Source: Cinnamomum chago
Lineage: Eukaryota > Streptophyta > Magnoliopsida > Laurales > Lauraceae
Direction of reading: 5' to 3'
Assembly: GCA_038049695.1 (NCBI GenBank)
Contig: CP142455.1
Span: 25,457,501 to 25,521,500 of the forward strand
Length of the DNA: 64,000 bases
Both the position numbers and the translations under genes were made by a program. Numbering within the stretch: position 1 is the first letter of the stretch; each line of letters opens with the position of its first letter. Below the pieces are notes generated by a model. That model was not told where the DNA came from. It did no database searches and saw only the letters and a list, made by a program, of their open reading frames with translations. Below are positions 1 through 12,438 of this stretch, piece by piece.

Positions 1-134
1 TATCAATAAAGATATTCTTAAAAATGTGGAGCCCGCAAGCTGGGCCAACCATACAAAATTAATGAGGAGAGATCCATCAATTAACTTATTTAACAGATGT
101 GGTCCATGATTTATTTAACACACAAAAAAAAAAA

Positions 135-155
135 ATATATATATATATATATATA
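135..155. repeat. (AT)n microsatellite
   Basis: A run of alternating A and T follows an A-rich stretch, just beyond the 3' end of the minus-strand PR-1-like pseudogene. Simple-sequence repeat; no function visible. Confidence 0.9.
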
Positions 156-197
156 ACGAGATCATGATTAGAGAGAGATAATAGTGTCCTAAAAATG

Positions 198-649
198 CTA
201 GTAAGGTTTTTCCCCTTCCCAATTGCCAGCAGGATCATAGTTGCATGTGATGAAGAAGAGCCAATTAGTGCACTTGACTCGGCCGCACCCAAGGCGAACC
301 GAGTCACGCCATACCACCTGAGTGTAGTGCCCACACATTCCCTTGAGGCAAGAATTGGTGTTGTAGTCATAATTCTCCTTTTCGCTGCAGTAGCAGCTGT
401 TGCTTCAGGTCCACAAAAAAAGGTTCTCGCCGTAGGGGTGGGTTGCAGGGTCCGAGTGCTGCAATTTGCAGTCGACCAGTTGCCAGCGAAGGTGGCCACT
501 TTTTGGTCCCATGTCATTGGCCCCAAACCCTCCTTGGCTCGAAGCTTGTTGCGTGCGTCGACGAAGTCTTGAGGTGAATTTTGGGCTTGGCAAACATGGA
601 CCAGGGCTAGGCCCATGACACATGTTGGAAAAATGGCTAAAAGCACCAT
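198..649 (-). pseudogene. Broken PR-1-like (CAP domain) gene
   Basis: The minus-strand frame from the ATG at 649 reads a hydrophobic signal peptide, then QNSPQDFVDARNKLRA and GLGPMTWDQKVATFAGNW, the N-terminal half of a pathogenesis-related protein 1 (secreted CAP-domain protein). Near 500 the match moves to another frame: QLVDCKLQHSD, then PYGENLF. That frame meets a TGA at 405-407 beside a T-rich run. It then continues with [28 protein letters not shown] and [15 protein letters not shown], ending at a TAG at 198. The CAP signatures (GHYTQVVW, CNYDPxGN) and the canonical C-terminus are therefore present, but not in one open frame. About six residues between GENL and EKENYDY also look missing or scrambled; the first frame reads [11 protein letters not shown] there, so a pair of compensating frameshifts is an alternative to the stop. 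PR-1 proteins are usually about 160 residues without introns, and the span fits that. Family call is secure; pseudogene status rests on the frameshift(s). Confidence 0.85.
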
Positions 650-2631
650 TAGTTTTTGTCAATTTTGAGCAAAAAACAAAATGTGATCCACTTATCCTTT
701 TGGGTGGGAATACATGTGAATGTAATATACTCTATGAGTAGTTTAAGGACATGTATTGAGTTGCTCTAATCCATTAAAGAGTGAATGGGAAATTGTCTCC
801 TAAACACTAGTACTTGAACATGTTAAACATGAAAACAAAAGGAAGTGGTGAACTTGTATCTTACATTGCTTGGGAGCAAAATATTCCTTGGGTATGAATA
901 TGCTTACCTTGATAGTTTAAGATGAACCCCAAGGGGCATCTTACTTTTGTAGAGGAGAGAAGACCTAGATCAAGGTGGCGTCACCACCGCACCGAACCGG
1001 GCTGGGCCCGGGCCTGGGCTTGGGCTTGGGCTTCACGCCCGAGTTGGGCCTGCTCGGCCCACTACACATTTATAATTTTTTTGAGAAATTTTATTTAACC
1101 CAAGAGGTGTGTCCAAAGAAGGTGCATATGTTCATCTGAATAGTCACTGTTCTAAATAGATGCAACCCCATGAAGAGACCTGATACAAGCTATAAATATG
1201 CATTTTGTTCATGACTTTTGATCATCCCAATCACTGCTGCTGCATTGCATTTTCGAGTCATCATTTGTGTCTAGAGAGAGAGCTCTGTTTCACTTCAAAA
1301 ACTATTTGATAAATTCTGAACTATTATTGTATATACTCGGAACAACACATACGATGGCTAATGCAAGCTTTAAGGATTCCATCTCTCTGTTCTTCTCAAA
1401 ATTACAATGCAATTGTTAAAAGAGCTCTCTATTGAGTTGTTTATCATTTGTCGACATGAACGTGCATATGAAATATGAAAAGAAATGCTGAACGAAGGAG
1501 ACAATTTCGGACGATTTAGACGACCACGGTGAAGAACGACACTTGTTCATGCTTTCACCACATCTTTTAAAGGAGGAGAATGGACCGTTTGTATTGTAAA
1601 CTAGGAGACTTTTTTTCCCCTTTATTAAAGGTAGGTCCCTACTCTTTTGAACTCCTATTTCTTTAGCAGAGAGTTTTGATGTTATTTATATATGGCCCCC
1701 CGATTATAATGTTTATCTAATATATATTTTTTATTTATGGAACGAGTTGTATTCGAAGGTCCGCTTGGATGCATTCCTACCGTTAGAGGTAGGATAGGTG
1801 GAATAGTCTATATGGATAAAGGTCGCGTTAAAACTCAGCCCTATCATATTTTCATAGCTCTTGATTTAATACCCCAAAATTTTAATGATCTTTTAACCAA
1901 AACTTTTATTGAGATTCAGTTAAACAATGAATAAAGGTTTTACAAGCATAAAATTGAGGACCGTGCTTGATCACATAATGTGAAGGTCGTTGTACTAATC
2001 AAATGTGCGCCTAGGAAGGCCCCATACAGCTGGACTACAATGCATTCTGCTCATGGGAGAAAATTCTTCGGAAACACAGTGGCCTACCAGTTTGAATCTG
2101 AATGGTGGAAACTTTGAGGGGTCTAGCTATCTTGATGGTAAAAATCGCAACATGGTTGACTCGGTGATGAAAATAGATGGACCTAGTTTGACCTGGACCA
2201 AATTCTAGAAGAGTCAACCTAGATTCAGTTTTTAATTCAACTTGGATCTACCAATCAAGCATTAAAGAGGAATTAACAAGAAAATGGCTCAAACTAACAA
2301 GATAAAGAGCCAATGCTAAGCCACGAAGATAATGACCGTTGTTTTAAGACCTTCCTCATTAGCAAAATGACAAGTCGATTATGACTAGAGGTAATTTATC
2401 TGTGCTATTTGTTTAGGAAAAAAAGAGACCTTTAGGGGCAGGCGCCTTAACTTTTAGTGGCGTATTTTCGCTATTGAAGGTCCTGATTTCCGGCAGAAAT
2501 TATTTTTGCCACTATTTCCACTGTGTTATTAGATGAGGCTAAGGCAACAGTTGTTGCGGCGGAGTAAACATTTTCTGCCACAAAATGTAAGCATTCGCTA
2601 ATAAAAATTCCTAGTTCCACCCCTATGTACA
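650..2631. other. Intergenic DNA, no gene recognised
   Basis: A GC-rich stretch at about 975-1062 repeats GGGCTTGGGCTT-like words, as seen in ends of some plant hAT elements. A TATA-like TATAAATA lies at 1191 on the plus strand, followed by an ATG at 1354 opening only 21 codons (MANASFKDSISLFFSKLQCN). A 65-codon frame at 1737-1934 matches no family I recognise. The part at 2420-2631 contains TTTTAGTGGCG-like words reminiscent of CACTA subterminal DNA. None of this is enough for a gene call. Confidence 0.5.
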
Positions 2632-4857
2632 TGTCACGACCCGGCCCCGAGATCAGAGTGATTAGGGTTAATCCCCGGGTCGCGATGTTCATCATACTTA
2701 CTCCCGTAGATCCGAAATAACCGAAGTTAAAACGAATCTACAAGGGATCTTGCATACGTACCTGTCAATGTACAGTGCGGAATATACAAATAATATACAT
2801 TGACAACCAATTAATCGAACTAATCAAATACTTTACTATGAACAGTAAAGTTACTTTACATCTGTTTAGTTTCTCACTATCAACCACTGCACATTTATAA
2901 TACAATGCAGGGAATATACTTACAATGCTTACAATACCAAAATGAATCTATTAAAATCATTTCTAAAAGTTCTCAAAAGATTTCTACTTGTTCGCCCTCA
3001 ATTCATGTCCATTCAGCTAGACCTCCTGGAGGTAACGAATGGGCCTCCTCCGTTGACGGAACGGCCTCGGAGGTACTGGCACGGGCAACTGAGCCTGTAA
3101 CATCATCAGTCATACCATGAACACGACGGTTCAACAAGGTATACATAAATTTATGACATTTCATAATTCCTAACAATGTATTGTTTAACAGTGCTAAACA
3201 ATTCTAATATACAAGTGACAATGACAATACTATGGTAACTACACTAGCATTGGTTTCAACTCCATTCAGTTCTTCCAAAAGGAAGCAATTCATATTCATT
3301 TACTCATTCATTATATTCCATATTTCTTAATGGCTTATCAATGTATGACTTTTCAGTCAATGACCTTTCGGTCCAATAAGGTGGGATCTCCCAGTGTCTT
3401 GATCAGAGATCACTGGTGTCACCACGGGCTCCGGAACACCCCAATCTCATCTACTGCAGTAGGAATAGCATTTCATTTATCAATTCATTTAGTTCATTGT
3501 TACTTTTCATTATGAGTTCAGAAACCACTAGGTAGTGCCAGACCTGTTAACAATTCCTATTAATCTCAATCTAATTCTAAATTAAGCCTCTAACTAACCC
3601 TTAAGTGAAACGACCGTTATCGATGCACGTATTACTATAGATGATATTACTTAAGTATGTGTGCATTAGGATAACCCTCGTTAACACTTAGGATGGTCTA
3701 AACATGATCAACATTAATTTCTAAGCTTAAACTACCCTTTCTAGACATTTCTCAATGAGCCAAGTCGACATAGGAAGGCCCGGTTATACTTGTCCCCATA
3801 TCTACTTCATCTCCCAATATATGCTCATGAAGAGGTGTATACCATTGGTTTCTACGCTCCAAGAGCTTTCCAACGATATATAGAACTCAAAAATTAAACA
3901 TATGGATCAAAAGTTATGGCCATTCGAAATTGGCCTTTTTGGCCCAATGGGCCGACCCACTCGGGCAGGCCCAATCCGGGCTGGCCCATTTCTGGACAAA
4001 AGTCATAAAACACAGCCTGTTTCAGGCTGCTGAACTGGTTTCCTCCTTCCCTTCTTTACATTCAAGTCAGAACCTGTAACAACTTTGAAATCTCTTTATT
4101 CTCTCTTTTACCACATCATTTACCACATCATTTAAACTAATCCAACACATCTATTCATCCAAACCACCACCCTTCTATTCAGTCATAAAAATCAGTCATA
4201 AGAATCATCCATATCATTTTACCACATGATTCATGAATGTTTTTCTTTCCTAAATTATATGAAAATTACATCAAACAACATTCAATTAGTCATAAAAGTT
4301 TATACTTGCCTTGAGTGAAGATTGGTAGAGAAAACCCCCCTTTTCAAGCTTGGATTTGAGATGAACTTCCCACTTTGAAGCTTGAATTCAAGAAGAATTC
4401 CAAGAAGATGAAGGAAAGGAAGTCCTTTCACTTGAATCCACTCCACGTCAAAAGAAATCCAAGAAAGAAGAGAAACAGAGGAAGAAAGAAAAAGAAAAGA
4501 GGAGGAACGGATGTTGCCTCAGTTCACAGAACATAAATGAACTCAAAAAGAAGTTCATCTTATCTCATATAAGAGAATTTTTTTTACATAAAACCCCCCT
4601 TAAGTCCTTACATTTATATTTTGAGTCAATTCATAGGTCATTTGATTCATTTCTCGTCGAATCAACTCAAGTCTTTTATGTAATTTGTCATACTCGTAAA
4701 GATACACATGCTGGTATCAAAACTTTCCGTATTCGACAAAATACGTATAAACCCGTATTTATACGCAATTCTTCATTTACTTAACTAAATCGGCTTAATT
4801 AGTCTCAAATTCACTTAAATAGAGTTAATCGAGATTAACTCGGGACGGAGCCTAACA
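2632..4857 (-). repeat. 3' LTR of the 2632-12068 gypsy element
   Basis: Read on the minus strand this LTR starts TGTTAGGCTCCGTCCCGAG and ends GGGTCGTGACA, with the canonical TG...CA ends. It matches 9843-12068 at a constant offset with no difference noticed by eye. Short frames inside it (for example 2905-3120) recur identically in the other LTR and are not genes. Confidence 0.97.
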
Positions 4858-4871
4858 TTCTCCTAAACTTT
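4858..4871 (-). other. Polypurine tract of the 2632-12068 element
   Basis: Immediately upstream of the 3' LTR in element orientation the minus strand reads AAAAGTTTAGGAGAA, the purine-rich primer site for plus-strand DNA synthesis. Confidence 0.75.
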
Positions 4872-4917
4872 TAGAATCATTCGGTCCTCCGAATGCAATA
4901 AAATCAATAAAAATCAA

Positions 4918-7900
4918 TTAAATAAAAAAAATTACCTGAACAAACAACTCTGGATACTTCTGAGCCATTTGTTCCTCAAGCTCCCATGTAGCTTCATTAG
5001 GAGTATGATGATCCCAAAGAACTTTGACCCATTTGATTGTCCTTGTGCGTAACACTGCCTCCTTGGTATCAATGATCTGCACTGGCCTCTCAACATATGT
5101 GGTGTCTGGTAACACTTGGATCTCTTCGTGACGAATCACGTGTGAAGGATCAGCCACATATTTGCGAAGCATCGAAACATGAAACACATTGTGGATACCG
5201 GAGAACTCTGCTGGAAGGTCAAGTCTATAAGCTACATTGCCAATCCGACTCACGATCCTAAAAGGACCAATAAATCTCGGGGAAAGCTTCCCTTTCTGCC
5301 CGAATCTGATTGTACCCTTCATCGGAGAAGTCTTCAGAAAGACTAGATCATCTACGGCGAACTCTAGATCTCGCCGACGATTGTCAGCATAGCTTTTCTG
5401 CCGTGATCTAGCAACTTTCAGCCTGTCCTGAATCTTCTGTACCCTTTCTGCTGTCTCAGCGATGATGGTAGGACCATGGAAACTCCGCGTTCCAACCTCT
5501 TCCCAGCTCACTGGGGTCCTACATCGACGACCATACAGTGCTTCAAACGGTGCCATCTCAATGCTGGAGTGATAACTGTTGTTGTACGCAAACTCGCACA
5601 ACGCTAAATGGTCATCCCAATCACTCCCGAAATCAACCACACTGGCACGAAGCAAATCCTCCAATGTCTGTATAGTCCTCTCTGACTGTCCATCTGTCTG
5701 TGGATGATAAGCAGTACTAAACCGAAGTTTAGTACCCATCGAACTCTGAAACGACTGCCAAAATGAGGACACAAACCGACTATCCCGATCGGAGATAATC
5801 GAGACTGGTGTTCCATGCAATCGAATCACTTCCCTGATAAACAACTTGGACATCTCGCTGAACCCCATATCTTTCCTAAATGGAAGGAAATGTGCGGACT
5901 TTGTCAGACGATCCACGATCACCCAGACGGTATCGTGCTGCTTCCTCGTCCTTGGTAAACCCGATACAAAGTCCATCGTAATATGATCCCATGTCCACTT
6001 GGGAATATCCAGTGGATGAAGCAATCCTGGCGGTTTCTGATGCTCGAACTTCACACGCTGGCAAGTTAAGCAGGAGGCTACATAGCCTGCTATCTCCCGC
6101 TTCATATTATTCCACCAAAATCTGCCTTTGAGATTCCTATACATCTTGGTACTTCCTGGATGCATAGAATATCTGGTGTGATGAGCTTCAAACATTACAG
6201 CCTGCTTCAAATCCTCCTGTGCTGGTACACACAATCTGTCCCTGAAGTAGAGGACTCCTTCTACCAACACAAAATCTGGGCGATGTGCAATGTTATCCCT
6301 GATCTTTGCTAATTCAGGGTCTTCAAACTGCCTCTCTTTAATATCTTGGATAAGGAGTGGTTCAAAGACGGACATTTGTGCAATCATCACTCTATTATCC
6401 ATCAAGTCAATGGCTACATCTGAGTCCCTGAACTCTTCTAGCAGATTCCAGCTATCTTCCAAGGATGCCAAGTCAGCTACTTTCCGACTCAAAGCATCTG
6501 CAACTACGTTTCCCTTTCCAGGTACATATTTGAATGGAAAGTCGTAGTCTTTAATCAGCTCCAACCAACGGCGTTGCCTCAGATTTATATCCTTCTGAGT
6601 AAACAAGTACTGAAGGCTCCTGTGATCACAGTGTACTTCGAAAGTCTCTCCGTACAAGTAATGCCTCCATTGCTTCAATGCAAAGACAACCGCTGCGAGC
6701 TCGAGATCATGAGTAGTGTAATTCTTCTCATGGTCTTTCAACTGACGCGAACCATATGCTATCACCTTGCGGTTCTGCATCAATACACATCCCAATCCTA
6801 CACCCGAGGCATCCGAGTAAATCTCAAATCCTCCTCTTCCTTCGGGCAATGCTAAGATAGGGGCTGACACCAACTTCTGCTTCAAGGTCTGGAAACTGGA
6901 CTCACATGCATCGTTCCATTGAAATGGAACATTCTTCCGAGTTAGTCTCGAAAGTGGTGCTGCTATTTTTGAAAAGTCCTTTACGAACCTTCTGTAATAG
7001 CCTGCCAACCCTAAGAAGCTTCTCACCTCTGGCACATTCTTCGGACTCTGCCAATTGGTAATGGCCTCAATCTTAGCTGAATCAACAGCTAATCCATCTC
7101 TGGTAATAATATGCCCCAGAAATGCCACCTGCTGTAACCAGAAGTCACACTTTTCAAGCTTTGCATACAACTGATTCTCTCTCAGTATCTGCAAGGCTGT
7201 TCTCAAATGCTGTGAATGCTCTATCTCTGTCTTTGAGTAGACCAATATGTCATCAATGAAGATCACGACGAACTGGTCTAAATATGAAGCAAACACTCTA
7301 TTCATTAGAGCCATAAACACTGCAGGTGCATTTGTGAGACCAAAAGGCATGACTAGAAACTCATAGTGGCCGTAACGAGTCCTAAATGCAGTCTTCTGTA
7401 CATCTTGATCTCTCACTCGAATCTGGTGATATCCAGATCGAAGATCAATCTTGGAAAAGTACGCTGCACCGTGGAGTTGATCAAACAACTCATCGATCCT
7501 AGGCAGTGGATATTTGTTTTTCACTGTTACTTGATTGATCTGCCTATAATCGATGCACATACGAAGAGTGCCATCTTTCTTTTTCACAAACAGAACAGGT
7601 GCTCCCCATGGTGAGACACTAGGTTTGATGAAACCTTTGTCGAGCAAATCCTGTATCTGTTTCTTCAACTCATATAACTCTGATGGTGCCATACGATATG
7701 GTGCCCTGGATATCGGTGCTGTACCAGGCACAAGCTCAATAGTAAAGTCCACTTCCCTGGCTGGAGGTAGACCTGGCACCTCATCCGGAAACACATCGGG
7801 AAACTCACAGACTACAGGAATATGTTTCAACTCCTGTACAGGCTTCTTCTCTGAGATAAAGGCAATATAGCCTTCACACCCACTCTGCATCAATCGTTCA

Positions 7901-9651
7901 GCCTTGAGTGCTGAAACAAGCCTGGTGTCATATCTCTTCCTGACTCCTTCAAATAGTACACTGGCATTGGCTTCATCAACCCTGAAGGTGATGATCTTGC
8001 GGAAACAGTCTAAACAAGCCCTGTACTTCGCAAGCCAATCCATGCCAAAGATCACATCAAAATCATTCATGGCTAATACAACCAGATCTGCTGGCATGGT
8101 TACCTCTCCAATCCTGACAGTGCACTGAGGTATGTATAACTCACACCTCACTTGTTTCCCCAAAGGTGTAGACACTGTGAAATCATAATCTAACTGCATG
8201 ATCCGGTGTTGCATATCACAAACAAATGCAGGTGCAACAAAGGAATGTGTAGAACCCGGATCAAATAAAGCAATAGCAGGTCTACTATCAACATAAATTG
8301 TACCTTCCACTACATTGGCTGCAACATCAGCCTGTTCCCTGTTGACAGCACAAGCCATCCCAGCTATCTGCGGTCTCTCTACCTGCTGTTGCTGTCTGGG
8401 CTGTTGTCTCTGCCACGGACGCTGCTGTCCCTGACGTGGAGGCTGTGGCTGCTGTGGTCTAGGAGGAGGAGCTGGCAGTGCCAATCTCTGTGGAGGAGCT
8501 GGAAGTGCTGCCTGTCCTGGAGCCTGGTACTGATAAGGAGGTCTGTCATCTCTCCGAGCTCGTGGACAAAATGCCATCCTGTGTTCCAATGAACCACAGA
8601 TAAAGCAAGCTCCGGAAGTCCTCCAACACAACTCAGTCCTATGGAATTTCCCACATGTAGCACAGACTGGTCTGTTCTCTCTCCTCTCATTCCTATCAGG
8701 TCTAGGAATGAATCTGTGTTTCTGCCTCTTGGACCTAGATGGTCCTCCCTTCTTGAACCATGAATCACCACTTCTCTTGGCATTCACGGCTAAAGCCTCA
8801 GCTTCTTTCTCTGCTTCCTTCTCTCGCTGAATCTCCTCTGCTGTGTAGGCCCTATCAACTGCCTCATCAAATGTCGTAGGCTTCTGTCCAGCCAATACGA
8901 CAGCTTTGTACTCCGGATTTAGGCCTATGAGGAATCTCTTCAGCTTCTTTGCCTCTGTGTCTATCAATTCCAATGCATACTTGGACAGCTTCAAGAAGGT
9001 ATGCACATATACAGCTACTGTCATATGACCTTGCTTCAAGGCCAAGAATTCTACCTCCTTTTTCTGCTGTACCTGCTCTGGGATGAATTTCCGCTGAAAC
9101 TGCTGTCGGAAAATCTCCCAAATACCCTCTGATGGCATTGCTTTAAAGGCATCTTTAACACTCTTCCACCACGTCTTCGCTGTATCTCTAAACATGGTGG
9201 AGATAAGCAGTAGTCTCTGCTTCTGAGTGCAGACAACTGTTTCAAACACATCTTCAATGTGTTCAAGCCATTCATCTGCTTTCATCACATCCTCATCTCC
9301 GTGAAACTCAGTGGCTCCCCTCTTACGGAACCTCTCAAAGATAGCATGAGGATCCTTGTCCTTGTGCTGTAATACCACTTGTGTCTCAACATGTGGCTGC
9401 TGAACTGGCATTACTGGAGATTGTATCTGAGCCTGCAACTGGCTCTGTACTTCCAACATCGTAGCTATTTGGGTTTGCATGCCCATTTGAGCTTCATGGC
9501 TCCTGGCTAACTGCTCCAAAATAGCAGTAAAGCGCGCATCAGAACTAGGAGGGGGAGGCGGAACAATAGTAACATCATCTTGTGACCCTGACCCCGATCC
9601 CGATCCTGATCCTGACGCCATACTGTAACAATAAGGAAGGTAAGAATGCAT
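4918..9651 (-). CDS. Gag-Pol polyprotein of Ty3/gypsy element (single frame, intact)
   Basis: A 1577-codon uninterrupted frame encodes everything needed for retrotransposition. Rough residue order: Ser-Gly repeat leader (12-21); retrotransposon Gag domain (about 110-260); proline/glutamine-rich linker; CCHC zinc knuckle [14 protein letters not shown] (about 350); aspartic protease [10 protein letters not shown] (about 463); reverse transcriptase with [10 protein letters not shown] (about 800); RNase H starting DASGVGLGC (about 952); integrase with HHCC zinc finger ending CLTCQRVK (about 1160-1200); DDE core with [12 protein letters not shown] and GQSERTIQ (about 1227, 1287, 1323); and a C-terminal chromodomain-like segment (about 1520-1572). 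The first ATG is at 9651, but the ATG at 9621 (MASGSGSG) is an equally likely start because the ten residues before it look unrelated to Gag. The protease triad reads DPG rather than DSG/DTG, a variant I believe also occurs in related plant elements. No stop or frameshift is seen. Confidence 0.96.
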   Translation of the reverse strand: MHSYLPYCYSMASGSGSGSGSGSQDDVTIVPPPPPSSDARFTAILEQLARSHEAQMGMQTQIATMLEVQSQLQAQIQSPVMPVQQPHVETQVVLQHKDKDPHAIFERFRKRGATEFHGDEDVMKADEWLEHIEDVFETVVCTQKQRLLLISTMFRDTAKTWWKSVKDAFKAMPSEGIWEIFRQQFQRKFIPEQVQQKKEVEFLALKQGHMTVAVYVHTFLKLSKYALELIDTEAKKLKRFLIGLNPEYKAVVLAGQKPTTFDEAVDRAYTAEEIQREKEAEKEAEALAVNAKRSGDSWFKKGGPSRSKRQKHRFIPRPDRNERRENRPVCATCGKFHRTELCWRTSGACFICGSLEHRMAFCPRARRDDRPPYQYQAPGQAALPAPPQRLALPAPPPRPQQPQPPRQGQQRPWQRQQPRQQQQVERPQIAGMACAVNREQADVAANVVEGTIYVDSRPAIALFDPGSTHSFVAPAFVCDMQHRIMQLDYDFTVSTPLGKQVRCELYIPQCTVRIGEVTMPADLVVLAMNDFDVIFGMDWLAKYRACLDCFRKIITFRVDEANASVLFEGVRKRYDTRLVSALKAERLMQSGCEGYIAFISEKKPVQELKHIPVVCEFPDVFPDEVPGLPPAREVDFTIELVPGTAPISRAPYRMAPSELYELKKQIQDLLDKGFIKPSVSPWGAPVLFVKKKDGTLRMCIDYRQINQVTVKNKYPLPRIDELFDQLHGAAYFSKIDLRSGYHQIRVRDQDVQKTAFRTRYGHYEFLVMPFGLTNAPAVFMALMNRVFASYLDQFVVIFIDDILVYSKTEIEHSQHLRTALQILRENQLYAKLEKCDFWLQQVAFLGHIITRDGLAVDSAKIEAITNWQSPKNVPEVRSFLGLAGYYRRFVKDFSKIAAPLSRLTRKNVPFQWNDACESSFQTLKQKLVSAPILALPEGRGGFEIYSDASGVGLGCVLMQNRKVIAYGSRQLKDHEKNYTTHDLELAAVVFALKQWRHYLYGETFEVHCDHRSLQYLFTQKDINLRQRRWLELIKDYDFPFKYVPGKGNVVADALSRKVADLASLEDSWNLLEEFRDSDVAIDLMDNRVMIAQMSVFEPLLIQDIKERQFEDPELAKIRDNIAHRPDFVLVEGVLYFRDRLCVPAQEDLKQAVMFEAHHTRYSMHPGSTKMYRNLKGRFWWNNMKREIAGYVASCLTCQRVKFEHQKPPGLLHPLDIPKWTWDHITMDFVSGLPRTRKQHDTVWVIVDRLTKSAHFLPFRKDMGFSEMSKLFIREVIRLHGTPVSIISDRDSRFVSSFWQSFQSSMGTKLRFSTAYHPQTDGQSERTIQTLEDLLRASVVDFGSDWDDHLALCEFAYNNSYHSSIEMAPFEALYGRRCRTPVSWEEVGTRSFHGPTIIAETAERVQKIQDRLKVARSRQKSYADNRRRDLEFAVDDLVFLKTSPMKGTIRFGQKGKLSPRFIGPFRIVSRIGNVAYRLDLPAEFSGIHNVFHVSMLRKYVADPSHVIRHEEIQVLPDTTYVERPVQIIDTKEAVLRTRTIKWVKVLWDHHTPNEATWELEEQMAQKYPELFVQVIFFI

Positions 9652-9818
9652 CTAAACACTTCCATCTCAACTAGTTCACATATACATCACATATATAACA
9701 CAATATGTGAAAGCAATAACATAAATCCATAGTTGGATTTATTCGAAACACACACTTCTCACTTTGGTCCTAGCTTTGCTAAGTCTTTTACGTTTTCTTA
9801 ACCTCGTCTTTGTAACAT

Positions 9819-9831
9819 GGCTCTGATACCA
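9819..9831 (-). other. Primer-binding site, tRNA-iMet type
   Basis: The minus strand reads TGGTATCAGAGCC, complementary to the 3' end of plant initiator methionine tRNA, 11 bases inside the 5' LTR. This fixes the element's orientation. Confidence 0.93.
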
Positions 9832-9842
9832 TACAATAAGTA

Positions 9843-12068
9843 TGTCACGACCCGGCCCCGAGATCAGAGTGATTAGGGTTAATCCCCGGGTCGCGATGTT
9901 CATCATACTTACTCCCGTAGATCCGAAATAACCGAAGTTAAAACGAATCTACAAGGGATCTTGCATACGTACCTGTCAATGTACAGTGCGGAATATACAA
10001 ATAATATACATTGACAACCAATTAATCGAACTAATCAAATACTTTACTATGAACAGTAAAGTTACTTTACATCTGTTTAGTTTCTCACTATCAACCACTG
10101 CACATTTATAATACAATGCAGGGAATATACTTACAATGCTTACAATACCAAAATGAATCTATTAAAATCATTTCTAAAAGTTCTCAAAAGATTTCTACTT
10201 GTTCGCCCTCAATTCATGTCCATTCAGCTAGACCTCCTGGAGGTAACGAATGGGCCTCCTCCGTTGACGGAACGGCCTCGGAGGTACTGGCACGGGCAAC
10301 TGAGCCTGTAACATCATCAGTCATACCATGAACACGACGGTTCAACAAGGTATACATAAATTTATGACATTTCATAATTCCTAACAATGTATTGTTTAAC
10401 AGTGCTAAACAATTCTAATATACAAGTGACAATGACAATACTATGGTAACTACACTAGCATTGGTTTCAACTCCATTCAGTTCTTCCAAAAGGAAGCAAT
10501 TCATATTCATTTACTCATTCATTATATTCCATATTTCTTAATGGCTTATCAATGTATGACTTTTCAGTCAATGACCTTTCGGTCCAATAAGGTGGGATCT
10601 CCCAGTGTCTTGATCAGAGATCACTGGTGTCACCACGGGCTCCGGAACACCCCAATCTCATCTACTGCAGTAGGAATAGCATTTCATTTATCAATTCATT
10701 TAGTTCATTGTTACTTTTCATTATGAGTTCAGAAACCACTAGGTAGTGCCAGACCTGTTAACAATTCCTATTAATCTCAATCTAATTCTAAATTAAGCCT
10801 CTAACTAACCCTTAAGTGAAACGACCGTTATCGATGCACGTATTACTATAGATGATATTACTTAAGTATGTGTGCATTAGGATAACCCTCGTTAACACTT
10901 AGGATGGTCTAAACATGATCAACATTAATTTCTAAGCTTAAACTACCCTTTCTAGACATTTCTCAATGAGCCAAGTCGACATAGGAAGGCCCGGTTATAC
11001 TTGTCCCCATATCTACTTCATCTCCCAATATATGCTCATGAAGAGGTGTATACCATTGGTTTCTACGCTCCAAGAGCTTTCCAACGATATATAGAACTCA
11101 AAAATTAAACATATGGATCAAAAGTTATGGCCATTCGAAATTGGCCTTTTTGGCCCAATGGGCCGACCCACTCGGGCAGGCCCAATCCGGGCTGGCCCAT
11201 TTCTGGACAAAAGTCATAAAACACAGCCTGTTTCAGGCTGCTGAACTGGTTTCCTCCTTCCCTTCTTTACATTCAAGTCAGAACCTGTAACAACTTTGAA
11301 ATCTCTTTATTCTCTCTTTTACCACATCATTTACCACATCATTTAAACTAATCCAACACATCTATTCATCCAAACCACCACCCTTCTATTCAGTCATAAA
11401 AATCAGTCATAAGAATCATCCATATCATTTTACCACATGATTCATGAATGTTTTTCTTTCCTAAATTATATGAAAATTACATCAAACAACATTCAATTAG
11501 TCATAAAAGTTTATACTTGCCTTGAGTGAAGATTGGTAGAGAAAACCCCCCTTTTCAAGCTTGGATTTGAGATGAACTTCCCACTTTGAAGCTTGAATTC
11601 AAGAAGAATTCCAAGAAGATGAAGGAAAGGAAGTCCTTTCACTTGAATCCACTCCACGTCAAAAGAAATCCAAGAAAGAAGAGAAACAGAGGAAGAAAGA
11701 AAAAGAAAAGAGGAGGAACGGATGTTGCCTCAGTTCACAGAACATAAATGAACTCAAAAAGAAGTTCATCTTATCTCATATAAGAGAATTTTTTTTACAT
11801 AAAACCCCCCTTAAGTCCTTACATTTATATTTTGAGTCAATTCATAGGTCATTTGATTCATTTCTCGTCGAATCAACTCAAGTCTTTTATGTAATTTGTC
11901 ATACTCGTAAAGATACACATGCTGGTATCAAAACTTTCCGTATTCGACAAAATACGTATAAACCCGTATTTATACGCAATTCTTCATTTACTTAACTAAA
12001 TCGGCTTAATTAGTCTCAAATTCACTTAAATAGAGTTAATCGAGATTAACTCGGGACGGAGCCTAACA
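9843..12068 (-). repeat. 5' LTR of the 2632-12068 gypsy element
   Basis: Second copy of the 2226-bp LTR, carrying the promoter end of the element as read on the minus strand. It ends at TAACA, immediately followed by the GTACA target duplication. Confidence 0.97.
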
Positions 12069-12395
12069 GTACATGCAGGGGAGAGAGGTCAGGGATTAAG
12101 TGAGAACAAGATTCCACTAGGCTATCCCTTTATACTCCATACTCCGGACCAAACATGGGTTAATGCATGAAACTTGTACTCCCTTCAAGCAATGGTGAGA
12201 AAATTTCCCCTCGTCAACTTCCTCCTTCAAAATAGGAGAAATAAATTGAAAGTTGTTATAGACATGGTGGTCCTTTGCCCCTACTCAACCATTTGTTTCC
12301 TTTTTTCTTTCCCTTAACATCCTTTTTTTCCCTCTCAATAAAGAATAGAACATTAAAATACAAATAAGAACACCTTCGTCTTTTACAGTTATCCA

Positions 12396-12438
<43 letters not shown>

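Larger units (their letters stand above)
2632..12068 (-). mobile_element. Complete Ty3/gypsy LTR retrotransposon (Tekay/Del-like chromovirus)
   Basis: Two 2226-bp LTRs bound a 9437-bp element transcribed right to left. The LTRs begin TGTCACGACCCGG and end GGAGCCTAACA on the plus strand. A perfect 5-bp TSD, GTACA, lies at 2627-2631 and 12069-12073. The offset between the LTRs is 7211 at both ends and no mismatch was found in the lines compared, so insertion looks very recent. The interior has a tRNA-iMet primer-binding site, a single full-length gag-pol frame and a polypurine tract. With no visible lesion, this is a candidate autonomous element. Lineage is inferred from domain order, the C-terminal chromodomain-like segment and the RT sequence; assignment to Tekay/Del rather than another chromovirus clade is likely but not proven. 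Confidence 0.97.

Noticed and set aside
2905-3515. Short frames in the left LTR, repeated at 10116-10726
   Set aside because: Identical repetition at the LTR offset shows they are LTR sequence, not genes.
8379-9275. Other minus-strand frames overlapping gag-pol (for example 8379-8783)
   Set aside because: Out-of-frame shadows of the 1577-codon polyprotein.
12397-12436. Poly(A) tract as the tail of a retroposed gene
   Set aside because: No coding or SINE/LINE body to its left and no direct repeats.
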